This document shows, one piece after another, positions 12,398 through 23,150 of a stretch of 64,000 nucleotides of DNA. The position numbers and the translations under genes were made by a program. The notes beneath the pieces were generated by a model that made no database searches, was not told the origin of the DNA, and saw nothing but the letters and a program-made list of their open reading frames with translations. Numbering within the stretch: position 1 is the stretch's first letter; the number at the start of each line of letters is the position of its first letter. Origin of the DNA: Ctenosaura bakeri (taxonomy: Eukaryota > Chordata > Lepidosauria > Squamata > Iguanidae); the NCBI GenBank assembly GCA_948474755.1, contig CAOLHI010000024.1, forward strand, positions 682,001-746,000, in the 5' to 3' direction.

Positions 12398-13204
12398 AGG
12401 GAGAGCTCATCAGAAACGTGGCACGGAAAGCGCCCGGAGAGGAGAAGTCAGATCTGGCCAGGCATCTAGAGGGCTAATAAGAACGGAGGCCGCCGCTCGT
12501 TAACCCAGTTAAACCTTTCATCCACGATTAACCCACAACCATGAGAAGCATAAGTGAGAAACCAAACTGGATTTGCGTGGCGCACATTTCCCGCCCGCCC
12601 CCGCTCCGTCCGTCTGTCTGTCTGCTGGCCGCCGGCGGAGGGAGGGAGGGGGCTCCGCATCCAACCCCCTTTCCCACATCTCGCCCCTCTCGCCGCTGGG
12701 AAAACAGATCAACCCTCCCCAGCCTCCCCTTAACCCCCTCCCCCCAATGCGCCTGATTATCAATCCAGAATACAGAGGGAGGCCAAGACCTCTCCCTTCC
12801 TCGGTTGCTCCCACCACTGCGCCGGTCCCAAGCCCTGCGAAGGAAAAAGAAGCGCTTTCCTCGCACTTGCAGAGCTCCGTGTGGACAGTGGGGCGGGAGG
12901 GCGTGCTTCCTATTTTACCCGAACTTGCTGGCAAACACAACCTTGCCAACAACCCGCGAGCAGGGCTCCGAAGGCCAGACACGGGAGGACCCCCCCCCGT
13001 TAAGAAAAGGCAGCGCGTGCAGACGACGGGTGCACCCCCGCCCGCTTTCGAGGGCTTAATGCGCCGAGGAGACGTGGGACCCCTCCCCCGCTCCCCCCAC
13101 CGGCGGCCTTTGGCCCTGAGACCGGGGCAGGGGGGGCGTTAAGAGGGCGCGTGTTCGCGGCGTGAAATCGGCTCGGCTCCGCCGCCAGCTCCCTTCCTCC
13201 TTAC

Positions 13205-13304
13205 CAGCCGGGCCAGCAGAAGCAGCGACGGCAGCGGCGACGGGCCCGGCGGCTCCTCCAGCTCCGGCGGCGGCGGCGGCAGAAGGTTTCCTGGTGGTTA
13301 ACAT
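13205..13304 (-). CDS. Candidate first coding exon (33 codons plus 1 nt), gene unknown
   Basis: On the minus strand an ATG at 13304-13302 sits in a GC-rich leader ('cagcggccATG'). It is followed by 33 codons beginning MLTTRKPS and then an Ala/Gly/Pro/Val-rich low-complexity stretch. The frame meets a strong splice donor (exon 'cggctg', intron 'gtaagg', donor at 13204-13199). An Ala/Gly-rich N-terminus joined to a donor inside a CpG island is typical of vertebrate first exons. I do not recognise the protein, and I see no matching second exon, which may lie outside the window. An upstream in-frame ATG at 13334 would add 10 codons. The call could be wrong if the donor belongs to a 5' untranslated exon. 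Confidence 0.4.
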
Positions 13305-14600
13305 GGCCGCTGGTGGGGAGGGAGAGGGGCACACATCTCAAGGCTGCCGCGGCTCCTCCCGATCCTCGCCTCCTCCGCGGCTTCTCCGGCTCCGTCCCTC
13401 CGACCCGCGGCGGCCGCCGGCTTCTCGCGCGCAGCAGCGGCGGCGGCAGGAGCAGCAGATGCACCCGCGAGGCGCCCGCCCCTCCGCGGCATCCGTCCCC
13501 GCCGAGCCCGGGCCCGCCGGGCAGCAGCCACCCCCGGCCTCCGCCGCGTCCTCCTCCTCCGCCGCCGCCGCGCTGTCCTCGCCTCCCTTCTCCAGCGGCA
13601 CCAGAGGCGGCGGCAGCAGCAAGAGCGCCGCCGCCGCCCCCCGCCCCAAAGGCATCACCCCGCCAGCTTCCAGGGTTCCCCGAGTCCTTCGCGTTGGGGC
13701 GGCAACAGCAACGGCGAAGGCTGAGAGCGAGCCCCCCTTCCTCCTGCCCGCCCTCCCTCTCCTCTCGCCTCCTCCTCCCCTTCTGAGGGACGGGAACAAA
13801 CAGAGGCAGGCAAACCGCCCGCCCCCAAGCCGAGGGGGGCAATCCCTGGCCCGGCCCGCCCCTTCCCCCCCTCCGCCTGCTTCCCCGCGCGGCTCCCTCG
13901 CGCGCAGCCGCGCAAGCCTCTCTCGCCGCCCCTGCGCGCCCGCGGCACTTTCGCTTTCCCCAAACCCCCAACCCCCCCCCGCTCTCTCTCTCTCGCTCTC
14001 TGATCTGACAGGGTGGCTCGCCAGCCACCTCCTATCCCCGCCCCTCCTGGCCTCCCCTCTCCTCCTCTGGTGGGGCTGCAGCGGCCCTCAGCTTGGCTGA
14101 GAAGAGGACGTGACCGCCACCCCTTTCCTCCCGTGGGTTTCCCGAGACGTGGAGGGGAGAAAGGGAGCGCAAAAGCGGCAAAGGAAACGCTTAGCTTCTC
14201 CTCCTCCTCCCCGCAGACTTCTGTGAGAGAAGGCGAGGAGGGGACGCTCGGGCAGCCTCCTCCCTTTCCTGGCTTCTCACACACACGTAGGCAGAGGCTG
14301 GCGCTCGCCTCGGGCCAGGGTTAAAAAACCCCAACCTTTTCCCTCCTTCTCGGGCTTTCTCCTCAGGCCACCCGGCGGGAAACGCCCGCTTTGCCGTCCT
14401 CAGGCAGCCTTTTCCCCGAGCCGCCTCCACCGCCCACCCCGCGGCGGCAACAACGCTTTCGCCCTGCCGAGGTTGGACTTCTTCTCTTTGTGAGGCGGGA
14501 AAGTGGCCGCCGACAAGGAGCAAGACGCAGGGGTGTTGGGGGGTGGTGGTGAAGAGAAGAGTGCAGAGAGGGGGCAGGAAGGATAAGGCAGGAGGAAGAC

Positions 14601-14745
14601 CTGGAGAAAAAGGGGGCGACTCTAAAAAATGTAGCTGAGGCGAAAGATGTGGCAACCATGACCTTGGTTTAGCAAACGAGAGGCTAACGTGCAGGGGGCC
14701 GGGGGAGGGGGGTGGGCGAGTACTATTTTATTGTGGAGAAACTGT
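14601..14745. other. G-rich shoulder of the CpG island
   Basis: Holds the run 'ggggggaggggggtgggc'-like at about 14696-14717, with four or more G runs on the plus strand, so a G-quadruplex is possible. Beyond that nothing is seen. Confidence 0.5.
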
Positions 14746-14926
14746 GGCCATTTCCGCACTAGCCTGTTCTAGCGCGATGATTCCACTTTCAACATCCTCT
14801 GGAATCCTGGGGTTTGCAGTTTCGGGAGGGGCCGTACGGCCCCTCCCGAAACTGCAAACCCCAGGATTCCAGAGGATGTTGAAAGTGGAATCATCGCGCT
14901 AGAACAGGCTAGTGCGGAAAATGGCC
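14746..14926. mobile_element. Near-perfect palindromic MITE
   Basis: About 181 bp. The left arm runs from 'ggccatttccgcactagcc' to 'gggaggggccgtac', and the right arm is its reverse complement almost base for base, ending 'gtgcggaaaatggcc' (one extra A). There is essentially no spacer ('gtac' is at the centre). Other copies of the family are at 15718, 20684, 22584, 25025 and 27403. Termini GGCC..GGCC and 3-bp duplications on some copies suggest PIF/Harbinger-type mobilisation, which is inference. No clear target duplication is visible here. Confidence 0.85.
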
Positions 14927-15717
14927 TTAGTTTTGCCCTGTGCTCTCAGGAGCAGATTAAATCCTGGGAAAATAAGAGGAGCTTCCCGATATCTGCCTCT
15001 TACTAGGCCATGTCGTGTGTCATGCATATTTTCCTTTTCTTTCCTGTTTTTGAACCACGCTGACGGGCTGCCCACCCAATGCAACCTCTTCCAAGGCCAG
15101 GGAATGTATCTCTATGGTGAAAGCAAGACCCGCCTCCTCCCCCGCAAGAGCCCAAAGAAAACCTCCGCCGTGCGGCCCTTGGAGTGGCCCCTCCCTGCCT
15201 CCCTCGGCGGATTATTTGTAAATAAAGTCCTGAAACGCAGAAGGGGGAACTTCCTTCTGAAACACAGAGGGAGAGAGAGAGCATTAGTTAGCCCGCTGTA
15301 AGCTGGTAAAGTAGGGGAAGTGACAATTGCTCTCTTATTGTTTAACTTGGGAATGCGCTTTCCCATTCGAAGGAGGGCAAAGGAAGGGTTAAGGGGGAAG
15401 GGTTTGTTTCTTTAGGAAAACAAAATGAGTGTCCTCGCTGTGGAAATAAATAAAAGCGGTGAAACTCTTATTCCAGCAGTTCGCCATGTGATAAGTACTG
15501 AGTAATCGTGGTTTTAAAAAAAGCTATGTGGGAAAGAGGAGTGGTCAGCTTACAGGACTACTGTAAAGGGAGAGGGAGATAAAGGTGTGTTGGTGAAGAA
15601 AGGAGGGAAGAAAAGCTGTCTCGGTCTAGATGAGTAATAAGTGAGAAAGGCAAATGTAAAGAATAGAGAACCCTTGGGGGGGGGAATAGGAGTTCTGACT
15701 TTATCCTTCACCCCATA

Positions 15718-16055
15718 GGCCATTTCCGCACTAGCCTGTTATAGCGCTATGATTCCACTTTCAACATCCTCTGGAATCCTGGGGTTTGCAGTTTTGGGAG
15801 GGGCCAGCTGGAAAAAGGAATATAGCCATAACATGAAATATTATGTGTCATTTTTTGATACAATTTTTAAATAATGTTCTTACTTAAGTTATTAAGTCAT
15901 AGCTGCAGTTCCTGGAAGGGGGGGAAGCAACAGGAGATAAAAAGAAGGCATTGCTGCAGAACAGAAGTACATTTGCTAGTGCTTGCCACTTGTTTTGTGA
16001 AGAAGAAGAAGAAAGTGGAATCATAGCGCTATAACTGGCTAGTGCGGAAATGGCC
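15718..16055. mobile_element. Chimeric palindromic MITE with foreign interior
   Basis: The left arm (15718-15807, 'ggccatttccgcactagcc' on) is intact. The right arm survives only as 16011-16055, ending 'agtgcggaaatggcc'. Between them, 15808-15912 matches 16585-16690 on the opposite strand, and 15921-16004 matches 16951-17034 on the same strand with about three differences. The flanks share 'ata(g)' at both ends. The interior thus appears captured or templated from DNA about 1 kb away, or both loci carry pieces of one unrecognised repeat. Confidence 0.7.
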
Positions 16056-16254
16056 ATAGAAAAGAATTCAGGCAGAGTTTAGTCAAGAGATGTGAGGTAA
16101 CTCCATATATATGCTGAAACTATTTGAATATATTTTCATCTTGGAGTTGCCATAGGACAGAAAATCCAGACAGACTTTGGTAAGGAATATTGTCAAAGTC
16201 CCGTGCTATATTAGAGGTTTTGATTTTGCAGACGAATATCTATAATCTTAGAGA

Positions 16255-16503
16255 GACGGTGTGATGGAGCAGTTTGAGCATTGGACTGTTAACTCCAGAA
16301 ACTAGGGTTTGAATCCTTGCTTAGCCATGGAAACCCACTGGATGAACTTAGGCAAGTTACACTCTCTCAGGCAAAAGCAAAGGTGAAATCTTGCAAAAAA
16401 AACCAAAAACAATGAACAAATCTTACAAAAAAAACAACCACCATAAGTTTGCCTTGGGATAGCCATAAGTTGGAAACAACTTGAAAGCACATAACCACAA
16501 CAA
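16255..16503 (+). repeat. tRNA-derived lizard SINE
   Basis: Head 'cggtgtgatggagcagtttg', B-box-like 'gggtttgaatcc', body 'ccatggaaacccactggatg' and 'aggcaagttacactctctc', an A-rich internal insert, and the tail 'agccataagttggaaacaac' plus 'cttgaaagcacataaccac'. It is nearly full length. Confidence 0.85.
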
Positions 16504-16584
16504 TCTATAGTTTTCCTGTTAATGGTCAGAAGCTGAGTGTTTCAATATCCTCAGGGGAACTTCACACATTCTATTTTCCACAGA

Positions 16585-17034
16585 AGAACTGCAGCTATCA
16601 CTTGATAACTTAAGTGAGAAAGTATTTAAAAATTGTATCAAAAAATGGCACATAATATTTCATGTTATGGCTATATTCCTTTTTCCAGTGGAAATGCTGC
16701 AAAATTTTACCCATGTGGAAAGTGTGAATGTTTATTGCAAAATTGTATCCTATTCACAGGTTTGAAAAATTAGCATTTGGGAAAGTTACTTTCTAGACAA
16801 TTGTTTGGACTACAGCTCCCATAATCCCAAAGCCAGCATAGCCTGGGCCCATGTTGGCTGGGGAATTCTGGATATTGTGCTCCCAAGAATAGTGTCTATA
16901 TTCACTTATTCACTAGCTCTAGAGAAGGAAGGAAGGAAGGAAGAAAGTGGGGGGAAGCAACAGGAGATAAAAAGAGGGCACTGCTGCAGAAGAGAAGTAC
17001 ATTTGCTAGTGCTTGCCACTTGTTTTGTGAAGAA
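16585..17034. repeat. Locus sharing two segments with the chimeric MITE
   Basis: 16585-16690 is the reverse-complement partner of 15808-15912, and 16951-17034 is the direct partner of 15921-16004. Between them, 16783-16900 holds a fragment of the 'aaagttact..ggactac' inverted-repeat family. Either this locus donated sequence to the MITE at 15.7 kb, or both derive from a dispersed repeat that I do not recognise. Confidence 0.6.
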
Positions 17035-18984
17035 TTGTGCATGTTGTCAAGAAGTGGGATTTTTATTCTCTAAAAGGCAACCAGAGACCTAATGGGGAGT
17101 TGTGTTCTTTCTCTTGAGTCATACTGCAGGCACCGTCTCACTGGGAGCTCCTGACACTTGCAATGCACAACCGGATTCCATTTGGCCTGCAGGAGTAATT
17201 GTGCTAGATGTGAGAGAACTGCAGTGTTTTAATAGCATTGTGAGAATGTGAAAGTCCTGAAACAGAACCACTTCTTTGAGAGAAGATCCCAATCCTGCTC
17301 TAAAATGGAGCGATGACTGTAAATTGGTTGCATGATCAACAAAAGGCTACTAAAAAGATTGTGTGTGTGTGGAGAGGGGGGCTGGAAATGTACTGAATGC
17401 TGTACTTGTTAAGGAGAGAGGCCAATGTTAGAAAGTTAAAGTTTTATCTTGAACCTTACACTCTTACATGCCTAACAAATTAATAACAAGACACAATGGG
17501 GAGCGTAAATGTGGGCAGTTCTTTGGTTTTGTGTATTCTCTTTTCTGTGGTGCTCCTAGGTTGTTTTTGTTTGATTGCCACAACAAAGTTCAATACCTTT
17601 TGAAGGTATTCTCAGGTAGAAGGGGCCTAGTTTTAACAGTCAGAAAGCATCATGCTTCAGTTCTGTCTTTCTCAATGGATTTTATGTAATAAGAAAAAGA
17701 TATTGAAAAAACAGTAGAACGGATATAAATGGAAGATAACGCTGTCCGAGTGCTGTGGAAAATTCTGCAAATGGGCCTGAGTGATTGCACAGTAAAACCT
17801 CATTGAGAAAAGCATCTCAGATCCTGTTTCAGTGGAAGAATATTAGTCCTGGACTTTTGGAACTATGGATATTTCACAGCAATGTGTCCTAACAGTGTCC
17901 TTCCTTGGTGCTTCACATTAGAGATACTGAGTAGATAGAAGGCATCCTTTTGGTTTTTGAAGAGTATTGGAGAAGCTGACAGATCCAATTAACAGCAGGT
18001 ATCCAAAATGATTTGGCTATGGAAGAGAGGGAAGAAAACAAAAGGAAATTATTTGCGTGACACACACTGAGAGGAAACGCCTAGCAACCGAGATACCAAC
18101 AAATGGTTCTAACAATAGCACATGGGAAGTGAGGCAAAGAACAAAGCATAATGAGATTTGATAAAATGATTGACCTGTAATATCCATTGTAAATCAACTA
18201 ACTAAATTAGCAATTTGTTAAGTTTAAAACAAACTTGCTAGGGATAAAACAAGCTTCTAAGCATGAGGAAATGGGCTGTATTAAAACACACTTGTGATAG
18301 ATATTATGGGTCTGTGTCCCAGATGCTGCCGCAACAATGTATACTGTGGGTAGACGACTTCAAATGGCAAAGGAGCTAATTTCTTTTGGCCCCATCTTTC
18401 CTAGAAAAGCTGACAGGACTGGAAAGCTGCTTTGGGTTTCATTTTTCAGAACTTTCATTCAGAATTATTCCTACTGCTCTTTGAAAATGCATCATTGTTT
18501 AAAGTCAGGTTTTGGCATGGGGGATCTTTAGCGACCCCCATCAGTTGCAAAAACAGCATTGGAAATGCCTGTGGCCCTTAGGCTTCCCTGTCCACCGTGA
18601 TCTACACAGTATTTACATGCTGAGAATTTGGAGGAATGAATTCTTGCCATGAACAAAAAGGCTACTATGACTTTCACTGCAAGGCAACTTAATGCAGCTA
18701 CTCTACTACTTTAATAAAGTCATTTACACTTTTTACACAAATTGAATAAATAGCAGCCTCTTAAAAGAAAAATCTGGATATTCCCACTGAGATTGCACCT
18801 AAAGAACAGACATGGAGCAAGACCATTTTTCAGATATGATACCCTGTTCCACTCTGACTATGCTATGCAGTTCACCAAAACAGAAAAAAACCCACTTTAT
18901 ATGCAGTTACAGTGATTTTGAAGCAACCTTAACAGTTCCTCAACACATTGCTGGCTTTGCCATACATTATATTCATTTCTTAAA
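17035..18984. other. Unique non-coding DNA
   Basis: No exon, RNA gene or named repeat seen. There is a short GT run near 17360. Confidence 0.45.
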
Positions 18985-20040
18985 ATTATCTGGCCTTGCT
19001 GACTGGGTCCCCTCCAGATAGCTATGCTGGCTGTGTGTTACAGCGGTCTAGGCCTACCCGGAGATAGCACTCGATATCACTTTGATATCAAACAATTCAG
19101 CTTTCCTCTGCCACCCCGCTCCACGTGTTTGTGAGGCCTCCGGACAAGCACGTAAACAGGCACGGCCGATAATTGCTGGACATTCCATTCTCCACCCAGG
19201 CAGGCCAGATACAACCGGTTCATCGCTTCAGGGACCTCTCCGGCAAACACCTCATTGCATATGTGCGATACTAACAAAGGCTCCCTGCTCCAAGCAGGCA
19301 ACCTGACAAAGCTGTACTAAGCGTTCCGCATTTGCATACTAGCTACACTATTGTTAATTCGGCTCTGATTCAATGATGCTAAATTCTGACCTTTCCAAAG
19401 CTTTGTCCCGCGCCTAAAACACATTGTTCTCACCGAATAAGGTATGACTTACAGTCACAATTCACCCTATAAAAACCCCTGATTCCAAGGCCATCCTCAG
19501 ATAGCTCCTGAGTTCCATCCAGCCTTGCCGCCGTTCTGCTTGGCGAGCCAGCCCCTCAGTTCCATTGACTGAGCCTGCTCAACCCCAGATTGCTCGGACC
19601 GCTCTGCCACGCCGAGTTTTTTCATCGCACCCCAACTTCGCTCTCAAGGTCCAGCACTACGAGACAGGTGTCCTATCACCCATTTCCCTCTGAAAATCCC
19701 TACTCCAAGTCAATCTCTGATTCCTTAGTTATCTGTGTGACTGTGGTGTCTTTAATATTTGTCTGTACTTAATAAATATCATTCTTATTATTTTAACCCA
19801 TCTGACTGCTTGACTGACCTGACCCGTAGACGCTGGGTTGCAAGATCCTGCTAAGTTACCCTGCCTCTTGCTAGCTTTAGTGAGTGCTCCAGCTAATTTT
19901 CCCCAAAGTTGTGTTGTTGTTTGGTTATTTAGGTGTCCCTCCCGGGACCCCCAGCACATGTGGATGATAAGAACTGTAGTCCAAAACATTTGGAAGGCTC
20001 CAGATGCAGATGATCCAACACATCTGGAGGGCACCAGGTG
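18985..20040 (+). repeat. L2-type 3' fragment split by a solo LTR
   Basis: The left piece 'ttgctgactgggtcccctcc..gctggctgtg' (to 19035) and the right piece 'gatgataagaactgtagtcc..catctggagggcaccagg' (from 19963) join into one continuous copy of the common L2-type repeat once 19036-19958 and one TGTG are removed. The host repeat is therefore older than the LTR. Confidence 0.6.
19036..19958 (+). mobile_element. Solo LTR of an endogenous retrovirus
   Basis: 923 bp starting TGTTAC and ending CACA, flanked by TGTG at 19032-19035 and 19959-19962 (4-bp target duplication). A TATA box (tataaaaac) lies at 19468 and a polyadenylation signal AATAAA at 19771, spaced as expected for U3/R. The same LTR recurs at 29084-31962. 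No internal retroviral sequence is attached, so this is the product of LTR-LTR recombination (established mechanism). Confidence 0.85.
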
Positions 20041-20683
20041 GGGGCTAATTATTTTATGTAAAATACCTCCTCATGTTGTAACACTACTCAAAATTTGTGA
20101 AAACAGTATGCACATTGCCTACAAGATCATCCTTAAAGCCATTCAAATCTATGACAAGAGGATAATAATTATCAGCACCAAATGGTGCTTAATATGTTTA
20201 ATCTCCTTTTTTTTTTCTGCCCCCCACTCAGCTATGTTATGTACCTAAACCTGTGAATCTGACACGGTTTAGTTTTTGCTGGTGCCATGGCAAATACATT
20301 CAATCAATTATTGTGCAAGAACTTTGATAAACCATTGCTCTTGGATTCTGAAAATGTACTAATCCTGATGGGATGAATTCACTGAGATACAGAGAAGCAC
20401 AAGTATCTCCAGGCATTTGCTCATTGTTTTAAATGATATAGTGCTTGGGATTACTTCCTGATATTTCATTCTTGTGCCTAAGCTCTTGTCTGCATTGCTC
20501 TTTTAGAAAAACTGTCACTTTTATAGTGCCATTAAGATATAATAATAGATGTTTTAGTGGTCTGTGAGGAATCCTCTCAGAGCCATTCTGTGAAAACATG
20601 AGATTCATTTTCAGTCTAAGGTAGTGCTAACCAGAAAGTAAAACAAGATTTGCCTTATAAAAGAACCTCTGTAGACAGTAGCT
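20041..20683. other. Unique non-coding DNA
   Basis: No exon, RNA gene or named repeat seen. Confidence 0.45.
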
Positions 20684-20862
20684 ATTTCTGCACTAGACAG
20701 TTATAGCACTATTATTCCACTTTCAACATCCTATGGAATCCTGGAGTTTGCAGTTTAGGGAGGGGCTGGCTGGCCCCTCCCTAAACTGCAAACCCCAGGA
20801 TTCCATAGGATGTTGAAAGTGGAATAATAACGCTATAACAGGCCAGTGCAGAAATGGCCAGT
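20684..20862. mobile_element. Palindromic MITE copy
   Basis: The left arm is 'ctatttctgcactagacag' through 'ttagggaggggctgg', and the right arm mirrors it to 'cagtgcagaaatggcc'. It is near-complete with no spacer. AGT occurs on both sides ('cagt' left, 'agtg' right), compatible with a 3-bp target duplication. Confidence 0.8.
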
Positions 20863-21749
20863 GTTTCTATGACCAAAGCATGATGAGAGCAGCTATCTCC
20901 ATAGAGTGATGCTTAATCCATCCATGAAACTGATGGTAATGTAATGAGTGGCACATGTTGAACCCATACTCATATATTGCACTATGCTAGTTGGAGTACA
21001 TGCAACAGGACCATGGGCCCTGATTAAACTTCCTGGGAAGGCTCCAGTAGTGCTGCCGGTGGACCATCAAGTTCTCTGCTTTGGCATCACCAGATGTTCA
21101 TGGAAGTTACCATCTCCAGCTCTCAACCAATAATGACAGTGCAGATTTGCTAGTACTGCTCTGTAGAGGGCTTAGCCGAGTTAATTCTGACTTTAGGGAT
21201 AGGTGAGAAATTCATTCAGCTTCCATTTCAGAACAGTTTTGCCATCTTGCATGTTCTGAACCTAAACACAAAGCAAAACAAAAATTGCCATCAAAATCTG
21301 TACATTTCACTTAAAAAGCTGCAAATGACACAAATACCACTATAATTCACACAAACCCCATACGTTGTTAAAAAGTGGATTGGGGATTCTGAGTGTAGAT
21401 AAAATGCTTTATTAAGGAAAAGATAACTTGAAAATGTGGATATCTGGGAGAAAAAAGTCACATAAAAAACTATTCATTGATAAAACACAAAGAAATGATG
21501 CACTTGAAAATATGTGCAAATGTTTGTGTGAACCAGAAAAAATACCCAGTCCAATGCAGAATTAGGACAGAATCAACTTAGGCCTGTGAACATGAAAATC
21601 TGAGGAAAATAATATAGCTTGACAGAATGAATTTTCTCTGTATTACATGTGGCTGTATAACATGCTGAACCACCTGCAAAAATATTTCAGTCTTGCACCC
21701 ACATTTCAGTTCTGGTTGCTAAAGCAGTTTTGCAAGCTCTTTCAATATA

Positions 21750-22075
21750 CAGTTGACCTTCTGTATCCACAGGTTTGGCACCCATGGATTAAACCAATCA
21801 TGGCTCAAAAATATTTTTAAAAATCCAAAAAAACAAATCTTGATTTTGCAGCACATTGAGCATTACACTGATATGTAGGCATACCATGATATAACTTCCC
21901 ACCATTTCACAGATCCTCAGACTTTTTTTGGGATTTGTTTGTGCTATTCTTCATTTTATATAAGGGACTCCATTTTAGTACACCCCTATATATAACGGGA
22001 TTTGAGCTTCCATGGCCTTTGATATCCATGGGGGGATCCTGGAATCAAACCTCAGTGGACACTGAAGGCCTACTG
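21750..22075 (+). mobile_element. Tigger-like (Tc1/mariner) non-autonomous element
   Basis: 326 bp with imperfect terminal inverted repeats: left 'cagttgaccttctgtatcc', right 'ggacactgaaggcctactg'. It is flanked by TA on both sides (21748-21749 and 22076-22077), the hallmark of Tc1/mariner insertion. Internal phrases 'cacccatggattaaacca' and 'gatatccatggggggatcct' are typical of Tigger-type miniature elements. There is no transposase frame. Confidence 0.75.
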
Positions 22076-22077
22076 TA

Positions 22078-22583
22078 TTCACATTTCAAGATAGTTTTAG
22101 GATTCCTTAACTAAATTGCCTTTGTCACTATAAATCTTTTCAGTGTGTTAGTCTGTGTCTGACAATTTTTTTGTACTGAGAGTCTTCTAGGACTCATTTT
22201 TAAAGTTCATGTGTGTTTATTTTTATATTGTGCTGCAGCAATAACAATTGCATGTGGAAACTACTCAGTCTCACATGAACCTCTATTCCTATAAGTTCTG
22301 TGTTAGAGACGGAGAAATTGTGGAGAAACTGGACTTCAAGTCCTGTCACTCACAGCCAGAATGGCCAATGATGAAGAATGCATGAAAATGTTGTCAGTTC
22401 TTCACCTTTACTCTGTGAGGCAGTTGGAGATGAAGGGCCGTCCATTATTTTTAGTGGTATACATTCAGGTCTTAAGGAACTAGGAATTAGAAGGCTTGAA
22501 TCTTGTCTCATGAAATATTTACACAATGAAATAAAAATTTGCCAGGACAGTTTTACTGTAGAGTGTCCTGAAAATCACACTGA
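22078..22583. other. Non-coding DNA
   Basis: A small L2-type fragment ('acagccagaatggccaatga') lies at 22334-22378. Nothing else is recognised. Confidence 0.4.
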
Positions 22584-22759
22584 GACCATTTCTGCACTGG
22601 TCTGTTATAGTGCTATTATTCCACTTTCAACATCCTGTGGAATCCTGGGATTTGCAGTTTAGGGAGGGACCATCCCTTCCCTAAATTGCAAATCCCAGGA
22701 TTCCATAGCATGTTGAGAGTGGAATAATAACACTATAACAGGCCAGTGCAGAAATGGCC
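22584..22759. mobile_element. Palindromic MITE copy with 3-bp duplication
   Basis: Full palindrome from 'gaccatttctgcactggtc' to 'ccagtgcagaaatggcc', flanked by TGA at 22581-22583 and 22760-22762. A 3-bp duplication fits PIF/Harbinger-type elements better than hAT (8 bp) or Tc1/mariner (TA). Confidence 0.8.
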
Positions 22760-22823
22760 TGAGTGAAGGAATACTAGCAGCTGCCTCTGTTAAGAACAGG
22801 CTTCTTATGACAGACCGTCCGTC

Positions 22824-23150
22824 ATTTTGCAGATGAAAACTGGGACACACATGGCAAAAATTATTGATGAGGAAGACCACACAAACTAGGAGAGACTGCG
22901 ATGGTTTGCTTTTGCTTGAGCCTACAGGGAAGGGCAGGATTCCTCCAACTTCTCTCCTCTTGCTGAGTTTGAATGCAAACTACTTTTGCACTTCGAATTG
23001 AGTTTGCAGCAATTGCAATAAGCCAAGGACAAAGAGAAAAACTGGGAGGTGGAGAGAGGAACTGGGACATTTTAAAAACCACTGAAAAAATGGGATGACA
23101 GGGAATTGAGACTGTCCCTGTCAATTGGGACAATTGAAGAGTACACTATG
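22824..23150 (+). repeat. Unclassified ~320-bp dispersed repeat, copy 1
   Basis: Shared blocks: 'cagatgaaaactgggacac', 'cctacagggaagggcaggat', 'gcaaactacttttgcactt', 'gagtttgcagcaattgcaat', 'gggacattttaaaa', 'gactgtccctgtcaattggg'. The same blocks occur in the same order at 52448-52815 and inverted at 53865-54215. There is no coding capacity. The family resembles a non-autonomous DNA element with 'taccctccaac'-like ends. Confidence 0.7.

Larger units (their letters stand above)
11819..14600. promoter_or_regulatory. CpG island, presumed promoter and first-exon region
   Basis: About 2.8 kb of very GC-rich, CpG-dense DNA that contrasts sharply with AT-rich flanks on both sides. It contains runs of GGC/GCC (for example 13261-13281), pyrimidine tracts (13979-14003) and G-rich runs, and no TATA box that I trust. 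This is the usual signature of a housekeeping or developmental vertebrate promoter. Splice-donor-like sites inside it lie on the minus strand at 13199-13204, 12179-12183 and 11892-11896, so transcription toward position 1 is favoured. Long open frames on both strands exist because stop codons are rare in GC-rich DNA, and they are not evidence of coding by themselves. Confidence 0.85.

Noticed and set aside
13201..14028. Long open frame (275 codons) on the minus strand in the CpG island
   Set aside because: Gly/Arg-rich low complexity and overlap with equally long frames on the other strand. It is more likely 5' untranslated or promoter sequence.
13162..14100. Long open frame (312 codons) on the plus strand in the CpG island
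   Set aside because: Low-complexity Pro/Ala/Ser/Arg composition; several frames on both strands are open over the same bases because stop codons are rare in very GC-rich DNA. No domain and no good plus-strand splice donor.
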